Source: Burkholderia ambifaria AMMD
Lineage (GTDB): Bacteria > Pseudomonadota > Gammaproteobacteria > Burkholderiales > Burkholderiaceae
DNA: 64,000 nt
NCBI RefSeq assembly: GCF_000203915.1
Contig: NC_008390.1
Coordinates: 930,001 to 994,000 of the forward strand
Direction of reading: 5' to 3'
Under the pieces are notes generated by a model. The model searched no databases, was not told the DNA's origin, and saw only the letters and a program-made list of their open reading frames with translations. Shown here in pieces: positions 1 through 8,983 of this stretch (position 1 is its first letter; every line of letters starts with the position of its first letter). A program made the position numbers and the translations under genes.

Positions 1-240
1 CCGGTCCTTTTCCGTACATATGTTACGAACGATTACGGTCGCGGCGATCAAATAGCGGACGCGCGCCAGATGAATTCCATACATAACAAGGCGCGGCGGG
101 CGACATGTCCGACCTTGTGGCTCGCTCGCCATACATCGCTGCGCATCGCCGCGCCATGCTGCATCTGCACACCCGCGCGGAGCGCGACATCCATTGCCTT
201 TCGATCCGCGCTGTCATTTGAAAATAACGATTTGACTCAT

Positions 241-285
241 GCCCCGCTTTCGGTTGAAGCTAGTAGCTTGCTGTCCGAAGGGGGC
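241..285 (+). promoter_or_regulatory. Stem-loop in the leader of the acetyltransferase gene
   Basis: GCCCC at 241-245 pairs with GGGGC at 281-285. CGG at 251-253 pairs with CCG at 275-277, and AAGC at 257-260 pairs with GCTT at 266-269 around a five-base loop. The outer 3' arm is the G-run just before the ATG at 295, so the structure could mask the ribosome-binding region. The pairing is seen in the sequence; a regulatory role is inference. Confidence 0.4.
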
Positions 286-294
286 TGTGCCTGC

Positions 295-810
295 ATGAGT
301 TCGACCTTGACCGTTCGTCGTATCGCTGCCGACCAGGGCCGCGTGTATCGCGAACTCCGCGCCGCGTCATTGCGTGAGCCCTACGCGCCCGGCGAAGCGC
401 CGGAGGCCGAATTGCTTAACGTCGATGCCGACGCGGCGGCGGCCATCGCCGCGCTGCGCGCCACGTCCGACGAGTCGACGACTTTCCTGCTGTACACCGA
501 AGGCCATCCGGCCGGCATGATCGGCGCGTATTTCGACAATACGCCCGAGCGGCGCGCGTTCGTCAGCGAGCTGTGGGTCGCGCACGCGGTCCGTCATCTG
601 CGCGGCGGCGTGCTGCTGCTGGAAACGGCCACCGCGTGGCTGGCCGAACGCGGTGCGCAGGACGTCTATGCATGGATCGCCGACGCAAACCGCAACGCCA
701 TCCGTTTCTACGAACGCGCGGGTTTCGGCAACACGGGCGAGCATGCACCAATCGCGCGCATGCCCGGCGCGATGAAGTCGTTGTTCGTGTCGCACTTCAA
801 CACACCCTGA
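295..810 (+). CDS. GNAT-family N-acetyltransferase
   Basis: A 171-residue protein with the GNAT fold signature. It has an acetyl-CoA loop of the R-x-x-R-G-G type near residue 100 and the typical C-terminal stretch A-N-x-x-A-I-R-F-Y-E-R-A-G-F near residue 140-153. GNAT enzymes move an acetyl group from acetyl-CoA to an amine; the acceptor here cannot be told. The reading frame is open back to position 70, but the ATG at 295 gives the normal family length and follows a G-rich leader. It is a single gene with no evident operon partner; minC follows after a 156-bp gap. Confidence 0.85.
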   Translation: MSSTLTVRRIAADQGRVYRELRAASLREPYAPGEAPEAELLNVDADAAAAIAALRATSDESTTFLLYTEGHPAGMIGAYFDNTPERRAFVSELWVAHAVRHLRGGVLLLETATAWLAERGAQDVYAWIADANRNAIRFYERAGFGNTGEHAPIARMPGAMKSLFVSHFNTP

Positions 811-966
811 CGCATGAACGCGCGGGCCGCACGGCGCAATGAAGGCCCCGTCGCCCGTCCCACTGCCCCCTTCTGGTCGCGCGTTCGCCGCGACCCGGTT
901 TCCCAAAAATGATGGCTGCACGCGTGGACGCCTGTAAAATACGCAAAAATTTTTTGCAGAGTGTCC

Positions 967-1731
967 ATGTCGCTTAAAAAATCGCCATTCTTCGAGCTGC
1001 GCAGCGGATCGGTCGATACGTTGCTGTTCACCGTGAAGACGACCGATCTCGATGCGTTGCGTACCGAACTGGTCAAGCGCTTCGAAGCGACTCCCGAGTT
1101 TTTTGCCGATGACGTCGTCGCGATCGACGTCCGCCGCCTCGCGGACGGCGAACGCGTCGCGCTCGCCGACATCCGCCAGATGCTGAACGACGTGCGGATG
1201 CGCCCGGTGGGCGTCGTGGCGCTGGCCACGCAGGGCTGGGCGGGGGAAGCCGGTCTGCCGTTGCTGGAGGCACGTGATCGCCGCGTGTCGGCCGCGAAGC
1301 CGGCCGACGAAGCGGAGCCAGCGCCTGTCGTTGCCGAGGCCGTTGCGGCAGCCGAACCGGCGCCGGAGCCTGCACCGACGCAGATTTCGGCGAGCGGCCA
1401 GACGCTGGTGATCGATCGGCCGCTGCGTTCGGGGCAGCAGATTTACGCGAAAGGGGACCTCGTGGTGCTTGCGCCGGTCAGTCACGGCGCCGAGATCATC
1501 GCGGAAGGCAACATCCACATCTACGCGCCGTTGCGCGGCCGCGCACTCGCGGGCGTGCACGGCAATCACGACGCGCGCATTTTCTGCACGTGTCTCGAAC
1601 CGGAACTGATTTCAATCGCGGGTATCTATCGAACGACCGAGAACCCGTTGCCCGCCGACATACTGGGCAAAGCGGTGCAGATCCGGCTCGAAGAGGAAAA
1701 ACTGATGATCGAACCGCTGCGCCTGACGTGA
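967..1731 (+). CDS. minC: Septum site-determining protein MinC
   Basis: FtsZ-assembly inhibitor that, with MinD, blocks division near the poles. The 254-residue product has the MinC_N domain (about 1-110), an Ala/Pro/Glu-rich linker (about 110-150), and the C-terminal beta-helix domain that dimerises and binds MinD. That last domain carries the conserved G-x-x-I-Y-A-x-G-D and G-R-A-L-A-G-V-H-G motifs. A GTG two codons upstream (961) is in frame, but the ATG at 967 begins M-S-L-K-K-S-P-F-F as in Burkholderia relatives. It is the first gene of minCDE, with minD beginning 59 bp downstream. Confidence 0.97.
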   Translation: MSLKKSPFFELRSGSVDTLLFTVKTTDLDALRTELVKRFEATPEFFADDVVAIDVRRLADGERVALADIRQMLNDVRMRPVGVVALATQGWAGEAGLPLLEARDRRVSAAKPADEAEPAPVVAEAVAAAEPAPEPAPTQISASGQTLVIDRPLRSGQQIYAKGDLVVLAPVSHGAEIIAEGNIHIYAPLRGRALAGVHGNHDARIFCTCLEPELISIAGIYRTTENPLPADILGKAVQIRLEEEKLMIEPLRLT

Positions 1732-1790
1732 TTCACGCGGCGCACGCCGGATCGATCGGCTCTCATTGACGAACACAGGGTATTGGGTAA

Positions 1791-2606
1791 ATGGCAAAAA
1801 TCATCGTGGTGACTTCGGGCAAGGGCGGCGTGGGCAAGACGACGACCAGCGCGAGCTTCGCGTCGGGCCTCGCGCTGCGGGGCCACAAGACGGCCGTGAT
1901 CGACTTCGACGTTGGCCTGCGCAACCTCGATCTCATCATGGGCTGCGAGCGGCGCGTGGTGTACGACCTCGTCAACGTGATCCAGGGCGAAGCGAACCTG
2001 AACCAGGCGCTGATCAAGGACAAGAAGTGCGAGAACCTGCACATCCTGCCGGCGTCGCAGACGCGCGACAAGGATGCGCTCACGCGCGACGGCGTCGAGA
2101 AGGTGCTGAACGATCTGGTCGCGATGGACTTCGACTTCATCGTCTGCGATTCGCCGGCCGGGATCGAAGCCGGTGCGCTGCATGCGATGTACTTCGCCGA
2201 CGAAGCGCTGATCGTCACGAACCCGGAAGTGTCGTCGGTGCGCGACTCGGACCGCATTCTCGGCATCCTGTCGTCGAAGACGAAGCGCGCGACCGAAGGC
2301 AAGGATCCGATCAAGGAGCACCTGCTGATCACGCGTTACAGCCCGAAGCGCGTGAGCGAAGGCGAGATGCTGTCGCTCGAGGACATCAGCGAGATCCTGC
2401 GCATCAAGCTGATCGGCGTGGTGCCCGAATCGGAAGCCGTGCTGCACGCATCGAACCAGGGTCTGCCGGCCGTGCATATCGACGGCACCGACGTGGCGGA
2501 AGCGTACAAGGACGTCGTCGCTCGCTTCCTCGGCGAGGACAAGCCGCTGCGCTTCACCGATTACCAGAAGCCGGGCCTGCTGCAGCGCCTCTTCGGCAGC
2601 AAGTAA
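1791..2606 (+). CDS. minD: Septum site-determining ATPase MinD
   Basis: Membrane-cycling ParA/MinD-family ATPase that recruits MinC and is displaced by MinE. The 271 residues begin with the deviant Walker A G-K-G-G-V-G-K-T-T (about 10-18), and a Walker B-like V-C-D-S-P-A-G-I-E occurs near residue 120. The C-terminus ends in the amphipathic membrane-targeting helix (L-L-Q-R-L-F-G). It lies between minC and minE; the gap to minE is 12 bp and contains an AACGGAGG-type ribosome-binding site, so the two are co-transcribed and probably translated in proportion. Confidence 0.98.
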   Translation: MAKIIVVTSGKGGVGKTTTSASFASGLALRGHKTAVIDFDVGLRNLDLIMGCERRVVYDLVNVIQGEANLNQALIKDKKCENLHILPASQTRDKDALTRDGVEKVLNDLVAMDFDFIVCDSPAGIEAGALHAMYFADEALIVTNPEVSSVRDSDRILGILSSKTKRATEGKDPIKEHLLITRYSPKRVSEGEMLSLEDISEILRIKLIGVVPESEAVLHASNQGLPAVHIDGTDVAEAYKDVVARFLGEDKPLRFTDYQKPGLLQRLFGSK

Positions 2607-2618
2607 CGGAGGCCGCCC

Positions 2619-2873
2619 ATGTCCATCCTTTCGTTTCTCCTCGGTGAGAAGAAGAAGTCCGCATCGGTCGCGAAGGAGCGCCTGCAGCTCATCATCGCGC
2701 ACGAGCGGGTCGGCGGCCGGCCACCGGCCGATTACCTGCCGGCGCTGCAGAAGGAGCTGGTGGCGGTCATCTCGAAGTACGTCCGTATTTCGAACGACGA
2801 CATCCGCGTGAGCCTCGAGCGCCAGGACGATCTCGAAGTCCTCGAAGTGAAGATCGAGATCCCGCAAGCCTGA
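2619..2873 (+). CDS. minE: Cell division topological specificity factor MinE
   Basis: An 84-residue partner of MinD that stimulates its ATPase and drives pole-to-pole oscillation. The N-terminal membrane/anti-MinC segment (S-I-L-S-F-L-L-G) is followed by the region that contacts MinD (about 13-35, rich in Lys/Arg and ending [13 protein letters not shown]). The C-terminal topological-specificity domain follows. Length and order are normal for the family. It is the last gene of the operon; the next gene follows after 168 bp with its own strong ribosome-binding site. Confidence 0.97.
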   Translation: MSILSFLLGEKKKSASVAKERLQLIIAHERVGGRPPADYLPALQKELVAVISKYVRISNDDIRVSLERQDDLEVLEVKIEIPQA

Positions 2874-3041
2874 CGTTTGTCGGCCTCTCTCCGCACGGCG
2901 GCGCATGCCGTCGTGCGCGTCTTACGCCCTGTTGCACTTTCGGGCTCGCCGTAACACGGTGTCTGTCGGCCGTTGGTCGACCTCCCGCATTGAACGAATA
3001 CGCTCGCGTCGCTCGCGTCATTTCTCAATCAGGAGGTTGTG

Positions 3042-3443
3042 ATGGCTGTCTCTGTTGTTCAACGTCGTATCGTTTCGCTCGCGCTGTTCGCCGCGGGCCT
3101 GTCAGCCGTCGCCGCGCCGCTCGCTGCACGCGCGGACGAGATTCTCGTCGGCGCGCCGGTGTTGGTGCAATCGGGCCGGATGGTCGTCGCCGAACCGGTG
3201 GCCGCGCCTGCCGAGGAAATCGTCGTCGTCGCGCCGAACGCGCCGCCGGCCGTGCGCTACGAGGTCGTGCCCGACGCGCGCGTCGGCTATGTGTGGGAGC
3301 GCGGCCACTGGCACTGGGATCATGGTCGCTACGTGTGGATCGGCGGCCACTGGGAAGCCCAGCGTGTCGGCATGCACTGGGTGCCGGGCCACTGGAATCA
3401 GCGCGGCCCGAACTGGTTCTGGACCCGCGGCCACTGGGCTTGA
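3042..3443 (+). CDS. Exported WxxGxW/YxW-repeat protein
   Basis: A 133-residue protein with a cleavable-looking signal peptide (about 1-30, ending A-A-R-A-D). Its C-terminal half is built from repeats of the form G-H-W-x-W-x-x-G-x-Y-x-W-I-G-G-H-W, V-P-G-H-W-N-Q-R-G and W-T-R-G-H-W. Such WxxGxW repeat proteins are common, uncharacterised envelope proteins of Burkholderia; the function is unknown. Start choice is clear: AGGAGG at 3031-3036 lies five bases before the ATG at 3042, although a GTG at 3039 is in frame. A 36-residue lipoprotein follows 12 bp downstream. Confidence 0.85.
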   Translation: MAVSVVQRRIVSLALFAAGLSAVAAPLAARADEILVGAPVLVQSGRMVVAEPVAAPAEEIVVVAPNAPPAVRYEVVPDARVGYVWERGHWHWDHGRYVWIGGHWEAQRVGMHWVPGHWNQRGPNWFWTRGHWA

Positions 3444-3455
3444 CGGAGGCGTGCA

Positions 3456-3566
3456 ATGAAACGAACCGCCATTGCGATCGCACTCGTCGCGATCACGCTC
3501 GCCGGCTGTATCGTCGTGCCGGCCCGGCCTGTCTACTATCGGCCGGCGCCGGTGGTGATCTACTGA
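3456..3566 (+). CDS. Very small lipoprotein (36 aa)
   Basis: Short gene with a lipoprotein signal: M-K-R-T-A-I-A-I-A-L-V-A-I-T-L-A-G-C, a lipobox L-A-G-C with the acylated Cys at residue 18. A Pro/Tyr-rich tail follows (R-P-V-Y-Y-R-P-A-P-V-V-I-Y). GGAGG lies 6 bp before the ATG. It follows the WxxGxW-repeat gene at a 12-bp distance, so the two probably form one transcript of envelope proteins. Its last 7 bp overlap the end of the oppositely oriented ClC gene. The mature peptide would be only about 19 residues; function unknown. Confidence 0.75.
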   Translation: MKRTAIAIALVAITLAGCIVVPARPVYYRPAPVVIY

Positions 3567-5125
3567 GTGTCGGTCGGGCCCGGTTGCGCCGGTCCGTTCG
3601 CGCCGGATGCCGGCCGGCCGCCGTCATGCGGCGTCGCCGGCGTTTGCGCGGCGCCGGTGTCCGTGTTGGTATCGGCCCCCGCGGCGCGCGGCTCGCGACC
3701 ATCCCCTTCACGCAGCGTGTCGAGCGGATCGGCGGGCGCTGCGGCCGCATCCTGCGGCTCGGTGACGCCGGTTGTCGCCGCCGGCGCCGCTGCGCGGGCG
3801 GGTTCGACCGCGGCCGCGGCCGCAGGCGGCGCCAGATAGCGCTGCGCGAGCGTTTCGTAGAGCGGCGGCGCGAAGAAGCGCGCCATGCGGCTCGACACCA
3901 GCGCGGTCGCCATCAGCGAAATCACGAGCGCGTGGCCGTTGATCATCTCCATCACGATCACGAACGACGTGATCGGCGACTGCGTGACGGCCGCGAGGTA
4001 GCCGACCATCGCCAGCGCGATCAGCATCGGCAGGCTCATGTGGCTGAACACGATGTGCAGCACGTTGCCGAACCCGGCGCCGATCGACAGCGACGGCGCG
4101 AAGATCCCGCCCGGGATGCCCGGCAGGTACGACGCGACCATCGACACCATCTTCAGGAACGGATAGAACACCGACAGCTGTTCATGGCCGTCGAGCAGGC
4201 CGCGTGCCTCTGCATAGCCGCTGCCGAACGTCGTCCCGCCCGACACGATGCCGACGACGGCGATCACGAAGCCGCACACCGCCGCGAACGTGATCGGGCG
4301 CTCGCGATACAGGCTGAGCAGGCGCGCGGGCAGCCAGCGCCCGGTATTGAGCAGCAGCCAGCTGAAGAGGCCGCCCGCGACGCCGGTCACGAGCGCGGTG
4401 ACGAGCACGGCGACGGCGAGCATTTTCGGGAAATGCTGGCCGGCGTCGATCGTGCCGAAGTACGTGTAATTGCCGTTCAGGCCCAAGGCGACGACACCGG
4501 CGAGGATGATCGCGGTGATCAGCACGCCGCTCGCGCGCGCGGAGAAGCTGCGCGTCAGTTCCTCGATCGCGAACACGATCCCGGCGAGCGGCGTATTGAA
4601 CGCGGCCGACAGGCCGGCCGCCGCGCCGGCGAGCACGAGCTGCCGCTCGATCTGCGCGTTCGAGCGCGGGTAGAAGCGCCGCAGGTTGAACATCAGCGCC
4701 GCGCCGACCTGCACGGTCGGGCCTTCGCGGCCGATCGTGAAGCCGCCGAGGATGCCGAGGAACGAGATCAGGACCTTGCCGAACAGGATCCGCAGCGTGA
4801 GCAGCCGCGCGCCGAATGCGCTCGGGCTCGCATGCAGCGTCGCGATGACCTGCGGGATCCCGCTGCCCTCGGCGCCGCGAAAGAAGCGGCGCGTCATCCA
4901 CACGGATGCGGCGGCGATCGACGGCGTGAGCAGCAGCGGCAGCCATGCGGCGTGCTCGCGCAGCGTGCGGAATGTGTCGTAGCCCCAGTCGATCAGCCGC
5001 GCGTACAGCACGGCCGCGAGGCCCACGGCGATCGCGCCGAGCCAGAACACACCGTACTGCCGCCAGATCCGCAGCGAGCGGCGGGTGAGGGCGGGAAACA
5101 GGGGGGGAAGGGTGGGGCGTTGCAT
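3560..5125 (-). CDS. ClC-family chloride channel/antiporter
   Basis: Polytopic inner-membrane anion transporter. The three selectivity-filter signatures are present: G-S-G-I-P-Q (about residue 86), G-R-E-G-P-T-V-Q with the gating Glu (about 131), and G-I-P-G-G-I-F-A-P. The internal E-E pair in A-I-E-E-L-T is at the position of the proton-pathway glutamate of E. coli ClcA, which argues for H+/Cl- exchange rather than a channel. No CBS domains follow; instead there is a long Ala/Pro/Thr-rich hydrophilic tail of about 80 residues. The start is uncertain: the ATG at 5125 gives 521 aa, and one at 5155 is also possible. Confidence 0.9.
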   Translation of the reverse strand: MQRPTLPPLFPALTRRSLRIWRQYGVFWLGAIAVGLAAVLYARLIDWGYDTFRTLREHAAWLPLLLTPSIAAASVWMTRRFFRGAEGSGIPQVIATLHASPSAFGARLLTLRILFGKVLISFLGILGGFTIGREGPTVQVGAALMFNLRRFYPRSNAQIERQLVLAGAAAGLSAAFNTPLAGIVFAIEELTRSFSARASGVLITAIILAGVVALGLNGNYTYFGTIDAGQHFPKMLAVAVLVTALVTGVAGGLFSWLLLNTGRWLPARLLSLYRERPITFAAVCGFVIAVVGIVSGGTTFGSGYAEARGLLDGHEQLSVFYPFLKMVSMVASYLPGIPGGIFAPSLSIGAGFGNVLHIVFSHMSLPMLIALAMVGYLAAVTQSPITSFVIVMEMINGHALVISLMATALVSSRMARFFAPPLYETLAQRYLAPPAAAAAVEPARAAAPAATTGVTEPQDAAAAPADPLDTLREGDGREPRAAGADTNTDTGAAQTPATPHDGGRPASGANGPAQPGPTDTQ

Positions 5126-5218
5126 CGGCGGGGGGCCGGGAGGCAAAGGACACATTATAAAAAGAACCGGATGCCGGTCTGGACAAAACTTCACAAAAAC
5201 GATGCATTTTGTTGCAAA

Positions 5219-5237
5219 TGTAATGTCGGTGTAATGT
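5219..5237. repeat. Short direct repeat between divergent ClC and heptosyltransferase genes
   Basis: TGTAATGT occurs twice (5219-5226 and 5230-5237), one helical turn apart, in the AT-rich divergent promoter region. It could bind a regulator of either gene; no factor is assigned. Confidence 0.3.
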
Positions 5238-5295
5238 TTGTGCCCGCCAAGCGTCGTTAGCATGGCGCAATGGTCCGATATATCCCACAAAGAAC

Positions 5296-6294
5296 GTGAA
5301 ACGCATCCTCATCGTGAAAGTGACGTCGCTCGGCGACGTCGTCCAGACGCTGCCCGTCGTCGCGGACCTCCATCGCGCCTTCCCGGGTGTGACGGTCGAC
5401 TGGGCCGTCGACGAATCCTGCGCGGAGGTCGTGCGCTGGCACCCGGGCGTGACCAATGTGCTTTGCGCGCCGCTGCGGCGGTTCAAGAAGATGCGCAACG
5501 GCGGCGACCTGAAGGCGATCTCCGCGTCGATCGGCGCGCTGCGCGCGCATCGCTACGATGCGGTCATCGATCTGCACGGCGTGTACAAGAGCGCGATCAT
5601 TTCGGTACTCGCGCGCGCCGCGCGCCGCGTCGGCTACCAGACGCAGGATCTCGGCGAGACGGGCGCCCGTTTTGCATATTCGCATCGCTTCGGCCCCCGG
5701 CCGGACTGCGACGCATGGCACGGGATGCGCGTGAGCGCCGGCGAGGCGCTGGGCTATGTGCCCGAAGGCATCGCCACGTACGGGATCGTCCCGCCGCAGG
5801 ACGCGAGCCTGCCGCCCGCCGTGACCGACGGCACGCCGTTCATGCTGCTGTTTCACGCGACGTCCAATCCGGACAAGAAATGGCCGGCCGACCACTGGGC
5901 CGCGCTGGCCACCCGGATGATGGCGCGCGGCGTGCGCGTGCTGTTGCCGTGGGGGTCGCCCGCCGAACATGACGACGCGAAGGATATCGCCGCGCGCGCG
6001 CCGGGCGCGATCGTGCTGCCGGCGATGTCGGTGCGCGAACTCGGCGCGGCCCTCGGCCGGGCCGCGCTCGTGGTGGGCGTCGATACCGGCTTCGTGCACA
6101 TGGCGCACGCGCTGCAGCGGCCGACCGTGATGATTTTCGTCGCGACGTCGCGCCACCATTGCGGGATCGGCGGGGCACCGAATGCGCTGTCGATCGGCGA
6201 GCCGGGCGCGCCGCCGTCGGTTGCGCAGGCACTCGATGCGATCGACGCGGTCGCACCGGCCTATGCCGCACGGCCCGCGCAGCTGACGGCCTAG
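5296..6294 (+). CDS. waaC: Lipopolysaccharide heptosyltransferase I (GT9)
   Basis: A 332-residue cytoplasmic-face glycosyltransferase that adds the first heptose to Kdo2-lipid A. The N-terminus (I-L-I-V-K-V-T-S-L-G-D-V-V-Q-T-L-P) is the GT9 acceptor-domain signature with the catalytic Asp. The donor-domain signature is V-V-G-V-D-T-G-F-V-H-M-A-H (about 255-268). Length is normal for WaaC. The start is a GTG at 5296 beginning K-R-I-L-I-V. It lies alone and divergent from the ClC gene rather than within an LPS cluster, so another GT9 role cannot be excluded. Confidence 0.85.
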   Translation: MKRILIVKVTSLGDVVQTLPVVADLHRAFPGVTVDWAVDESCAEVVRWHPGVTNVLCAPLRRFKKMRNGGDLKAISASIGALRAHRYDAVIDLHGVYKSAIISVLARAARRVGYQTQDLGETGARFAYSHRFGPRPDCDAWHGMRVSAGEALGYVPEGIATYGIVPPQDASLPPAVTDGTPFMLLFHATSNPDKKWPADHWAALATRMMARGVRVLLPWGSPAEHDDAKDIAARAPGAIVLPAMSVRELGAALGRAALVVGVDTGFVHMAHALQRPTVMIFVATSRHHCGIGGAPNALSIGEPGAPPSVAQALDAIDAVAPAYAARPAQLTA

Positions 6295-6342
6295 CGCCGG
6301 CGATTCGCGTGACCCGGCCGCGTGGAAGCGAAGCCGGCCGGT

Positions 6343-6522
6343 TCAGGCGAGCAGCGCTTCGAACGCGACCACCGCGGCGATCGCCGCCAGATTGGCGAGC
6401 AGCGCGTCGAGCAGCAGTCCACGCCAGGTTTTCGGCCGGAAGCGTGCCGCGAGCAGCAGCGCGCCACCCAGCGCGAGCGCCAGGATCAGGATGAGGTCGG
6501 CGTTGTCGAGGCGGATGTTCAT
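6343..6522 (-). CDS. Small inner-membrane protein (59 aa)
   Basis: Two predicted membrane helices: one near residues 9-26 (L-I-L-I-L-A-L-A-L-G-G-A-L-L-L-A) and one near 36-57. They are separated by a short basic loop R-F-R-P-K-T-W-R-G. The start is supported by AAGGAG eight bases upstream of the ATG at 6522. Its plus-strand neighbour waaC converges on it 48 bp away. I do not recognise the family; a membrane location is all that can be claimed. Confidence 0.65.
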   Translation of the reverse strand: MNIRLDNADLILILALALGGALLLAARFRPKTWRGLLLDALLANLAAIAAVVAFEALLA

Positions 6523-6626
6523 CGCGGCGGCTCCTTCGGGGAGGGTTCCCGTGGGCGCGCAACGGCGCCCCCACGGTCGAGTATAGGCAGCGCCGCCCGC
6601 CGCACAACCCGGTGCGCCCCGCAGGC

Positions 6627-7940
6627 TCAGACGAGCGATGCGTCGCGGGTTTCGCGCATCAGCAGCACGCCGATCAGGCTGATTGCCGCCGCAACCGACA
6701 CGTACCCGCCGACCCACGACAGGCCGCCGTGCGCGGCGAGCAGTTGCGCGATGTACGGCGCGATCGACGCGCCGAGGATCCCGCCGAGGTTGTACGCGAC
6801 GCCCGCGCCCGTATAGCGGACGTTGGTCGGGAACAGCTCGGGGAGCAGCGCGCCCATCGGCGCGAACGTCACGCCCATCAGAAACAGCTCGAGCGTCAGG
6901 AACAGCGCGACGAGCGGCATCGAACCGCTGCCGAGCAGCGGCTCCATCGCGAAGCCGGACAGCAGCGCGGCGATCGCGCCGACGATCAGCACCGGCTTGC
7001 GCCCGAAGCGATCCGACGCCCATGCCGACAGCGGCGTCGCGAGCCCCATGAACACCACCGCGAAGCACAGCAGGCCGAGGAAGCCCTGGCGCGGAATATG
7101 CAGCGTCGCCACGCCGTACGAGAGCGAGAACACCGTCGAGATATAGAACAGCGTGTAGCAGACCACCATCGCGAGCGCGCCGAGCAGCGTCGGCCGCCAG
7201 TGTTGCGACACGAGCGTCGCGACCGGCACGCGCACGCGCTCGTTGCGATCGAGCGTGGCCTGGAACGCCGGCGTCTCGGTGATCTTCAGCCGCACGTAGA
7301 GGCCCACCGCGACGAGCACCGCGCTGACGAGGAACGGGATGCGCCAGCCCCAGCTGCGGAATTGTTCATCGGACAGCGACAGCGCGAGCGCGAAGAACAG
7401 CCCGTTCGACATCAGGAAGCCGACCGACGGGCCCAGCTGCGGGAACATCCCGAACCAGCCGCGCTTGCCTTGCGGCGCGTGCTCGGTCGCGAGCAGCGCC
7501 GCGCCGCCCCATTCGCCGCCGAGGCCGATCCCCTGGCCGAAGCGCAGCACGCACAGCAGCACCGGCGCGAGCGCGCCGATCGTGTCGTAGCCGGGCACGA
7601 AGCCGATCGCGGTGGTGGACACGCCCATGACGAGCAGCGACGCGACGAGCGTCGATTTGCGGCCGATGCGGTCGCCGAAGTGGCCGAACAGGAACGAGCC
7701 GATCGGCCGTGCGATGAACGCGATGCCGAATGTGACGAACGCAGACAGCGCCTGCGCGGTCGCGGAGCCATGCGGAAAGAACACCGGACCGATGACGAGC
7801 GCCGCGGCGGTCGCGTACACGTAGAAGTCGTAGAACTCGATCGCGGTGCCGATGAAGCTCGCGAACACGATGCGCCGGTGGCTGACGGCGGCGCCGGCCG
7901 AACCGGTTGCGTGTGCAACGGCCGGGGGAGATGCGGACAT
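6627..7940 (-). CDS. MFS metabolite:H+ symporter (MHS family)
   Basis: A 437-residue, 12-helix transporter of the metabolite:proton symporter family (relatives include ShiA, ProP and KgtP). Visible signatures are G-H-F-G-D-R-I-G-R-K-S in the loop after helix 2, R-F-G-Q-G-I-G-L-G-G-E-W-G-G in helix 4, and S-D-R-F-G-R-K-P in the second half. The substrate cannot be told from sequence; shikimate, a dicarboxylate or an osmolyte are family possibilities. The ATG at 7940 is preceded by a GGAG site; the frame extends further upstream but the extension is low-complexity and lacks homology. Not in an operon. Confidence 0.9.
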   Translation of the reverse strand: MSASPPAVAHATGSAGAAVSHRRIVFASFIGTAIEFYDFYVYATAAALVIGPVFFPHGSATAQALSAFVTFGIAFIARPIGSFLFGHFGDRIGRKSTLVASLLVMGVSTTAIGFVPGYDTIGALAPVLLCVLRFGQGIGLGGEWGGAALLATEHAPQGKRGWFGMFPQLGPSVGFLMSNGLFFALALSLSDEQFRSWGWRIPFLVSAVLVAVGLYVRLKITETPAFQATLDRNERVRVPVATLVSQHWRPTLLGALAMVVCYTLFYISTVFSLSYGVATLHIPRQGFLGLLCFAVVFMGLATPLSAWASDRFGRKPVLIVGAIAALLSGFAMEPLLGSGSMPLVALFLTLELFLMGVTFAPMGALLPELFPTNVRYTGAGVAYNLGGILGASIAPYIAQLLAAHGGLSWVGGYVSVAAAISLIGVLLMRETRDASLV

Positions 7941-8251
7941 GGATGTCTCCGTTTTGTCGTGGGGGCGGTCGGCTGGGCGTGCGCTCGGGCAGGCGGGCGC
8001 CTGCCGGGCGAGCCGCCGAGCGGATGATGCGGTAGCGGTGTGGACGCGCGCGCCGTGGCGCGGACGTCGCCCGCCGGTCGACGATGGAGACGGATAGGTC
8101 GCCGCCGCCCGGTGCCGGCATGGTCGGCTCGCATGCCGGGTGCGGCGTACGAACGCGCGCGCGGGAGGATGGCCGCGCGATTGCGGAAAATTATAGCCAG
8201 CGCCGCGACATAGCGGCAATCAAGGAGCGGCAATCACGGCGGGGCGCGGGC

Positions 8252-8755
8252 TCAGTCGAGCGTTTGCGCCTGCGCCGATGCGGTGCTCTGCAACTGGAAG
8301 CGGCCGTCGTCGTTGAACAGCCAGCCTTCCATCATCTCGATCCGGCCGTTGCCGTCCAGCAGTTTCGACGGCGGCACCGGCAGCGGCGCCGAGCGGCGCA
8401 GCGACGCGAGCGCGAGCGCTTCCGCTTCACTGTCGCCGTTGCTGCGATAGACGGATGCGTTGACGAGGCGGCCGCCGCGATCGACGGTGAACGAGACGAC
8501 GACGAGCGAGCGCAGCATCGCCTGCGGCCCGCGCGACACGGCGGACGGATTGTGCTCGGCGACGCACCGCGCGACTTCCACGCGGTACTGCGCGAGATTC
8601 CCGCTGCGCGTGATCGACGGGATGGTCACGACCGAGTGCACCGACGGCGGTGGCGTGATCGTACAGGCGGCAAGCATCATGGCGGCGACCAGCGCGACAA
8701 CGCGCGGCCGGTCGACGCGAGGGCGGGGAAGAGAGCACATGGGAGGTGCCGGCAT
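8252..8755 (-). CDS. Lipoprotein with TonB C-terminal-like domain
   Basis: A 167-residue protein with a basic N-terminus and a lipobox-like L-A-A-C at residue 28-31. It is followed by a domain with the TonB C-terminal pattern (V-V-V-S-F-T-V-D-R-G-G-R-L-V-N-A-S-V-Y-R-S, then A-L-A-S-L-R-R-S-A-P-L-P-V-P-P). Such orphan TonB-C domains are periplasmic; a role with an ExbB/D system is possible but no partner is nearby. A second in-frame ATG at 8740 would shorten the N-terminus by five residues; neither start has a good ribosome-binding site. Confidence 0.75.
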   Translation of the reverse strand: MPAPPMCSLPRPRVDRPRVVALVAAMMLAACTITPPPSVHSVVTIPSITRSGNLAQYRVEVARCVAEHNPSAVSRGPQAMLRSLVVVSFTVDRGGRLVNASVYRSNGDSEAEALALASLRRSAPLPVPPSKLLDGNGRIEMMEGWLFNDDGRFQLQSTASAQAQTLD

Positions 8756-8983
8756 GGGGAAGCGCCGGAGGGTGACGATAAAAAAATGATAGACGCCCGT
8801 GCACGACCTGATATCGGGAGAAACGCATAAGGCGCGCGCCGCGACGTAGCGATTCGCGGATGACGGCGCGCGGCGGCCCGCCGCATGCCGCGATGTGACG
8901 TGACATGTGACGCTGCGGCGCGTGCGTTGCGCGTGCCCGCGCGTCGCGCGCGGCGGCAGCGATGAATGCGGCGGCGGCCCCGC

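Noticed and set aside
367..1569. 400-aa minus-strand frame opposite the acetyltransferase and minC
   Set aside because: Arg/His-rich composition with no domain is typical of the antisense frame in GC-rich DNA; minC is unquestionable.
2990..5260. 756-aa plus-strand frame over the ClC gene
   Set aside because: Antisense shadow of a well-conserved membrane protein; repetitive Arg/Ala/His composition.
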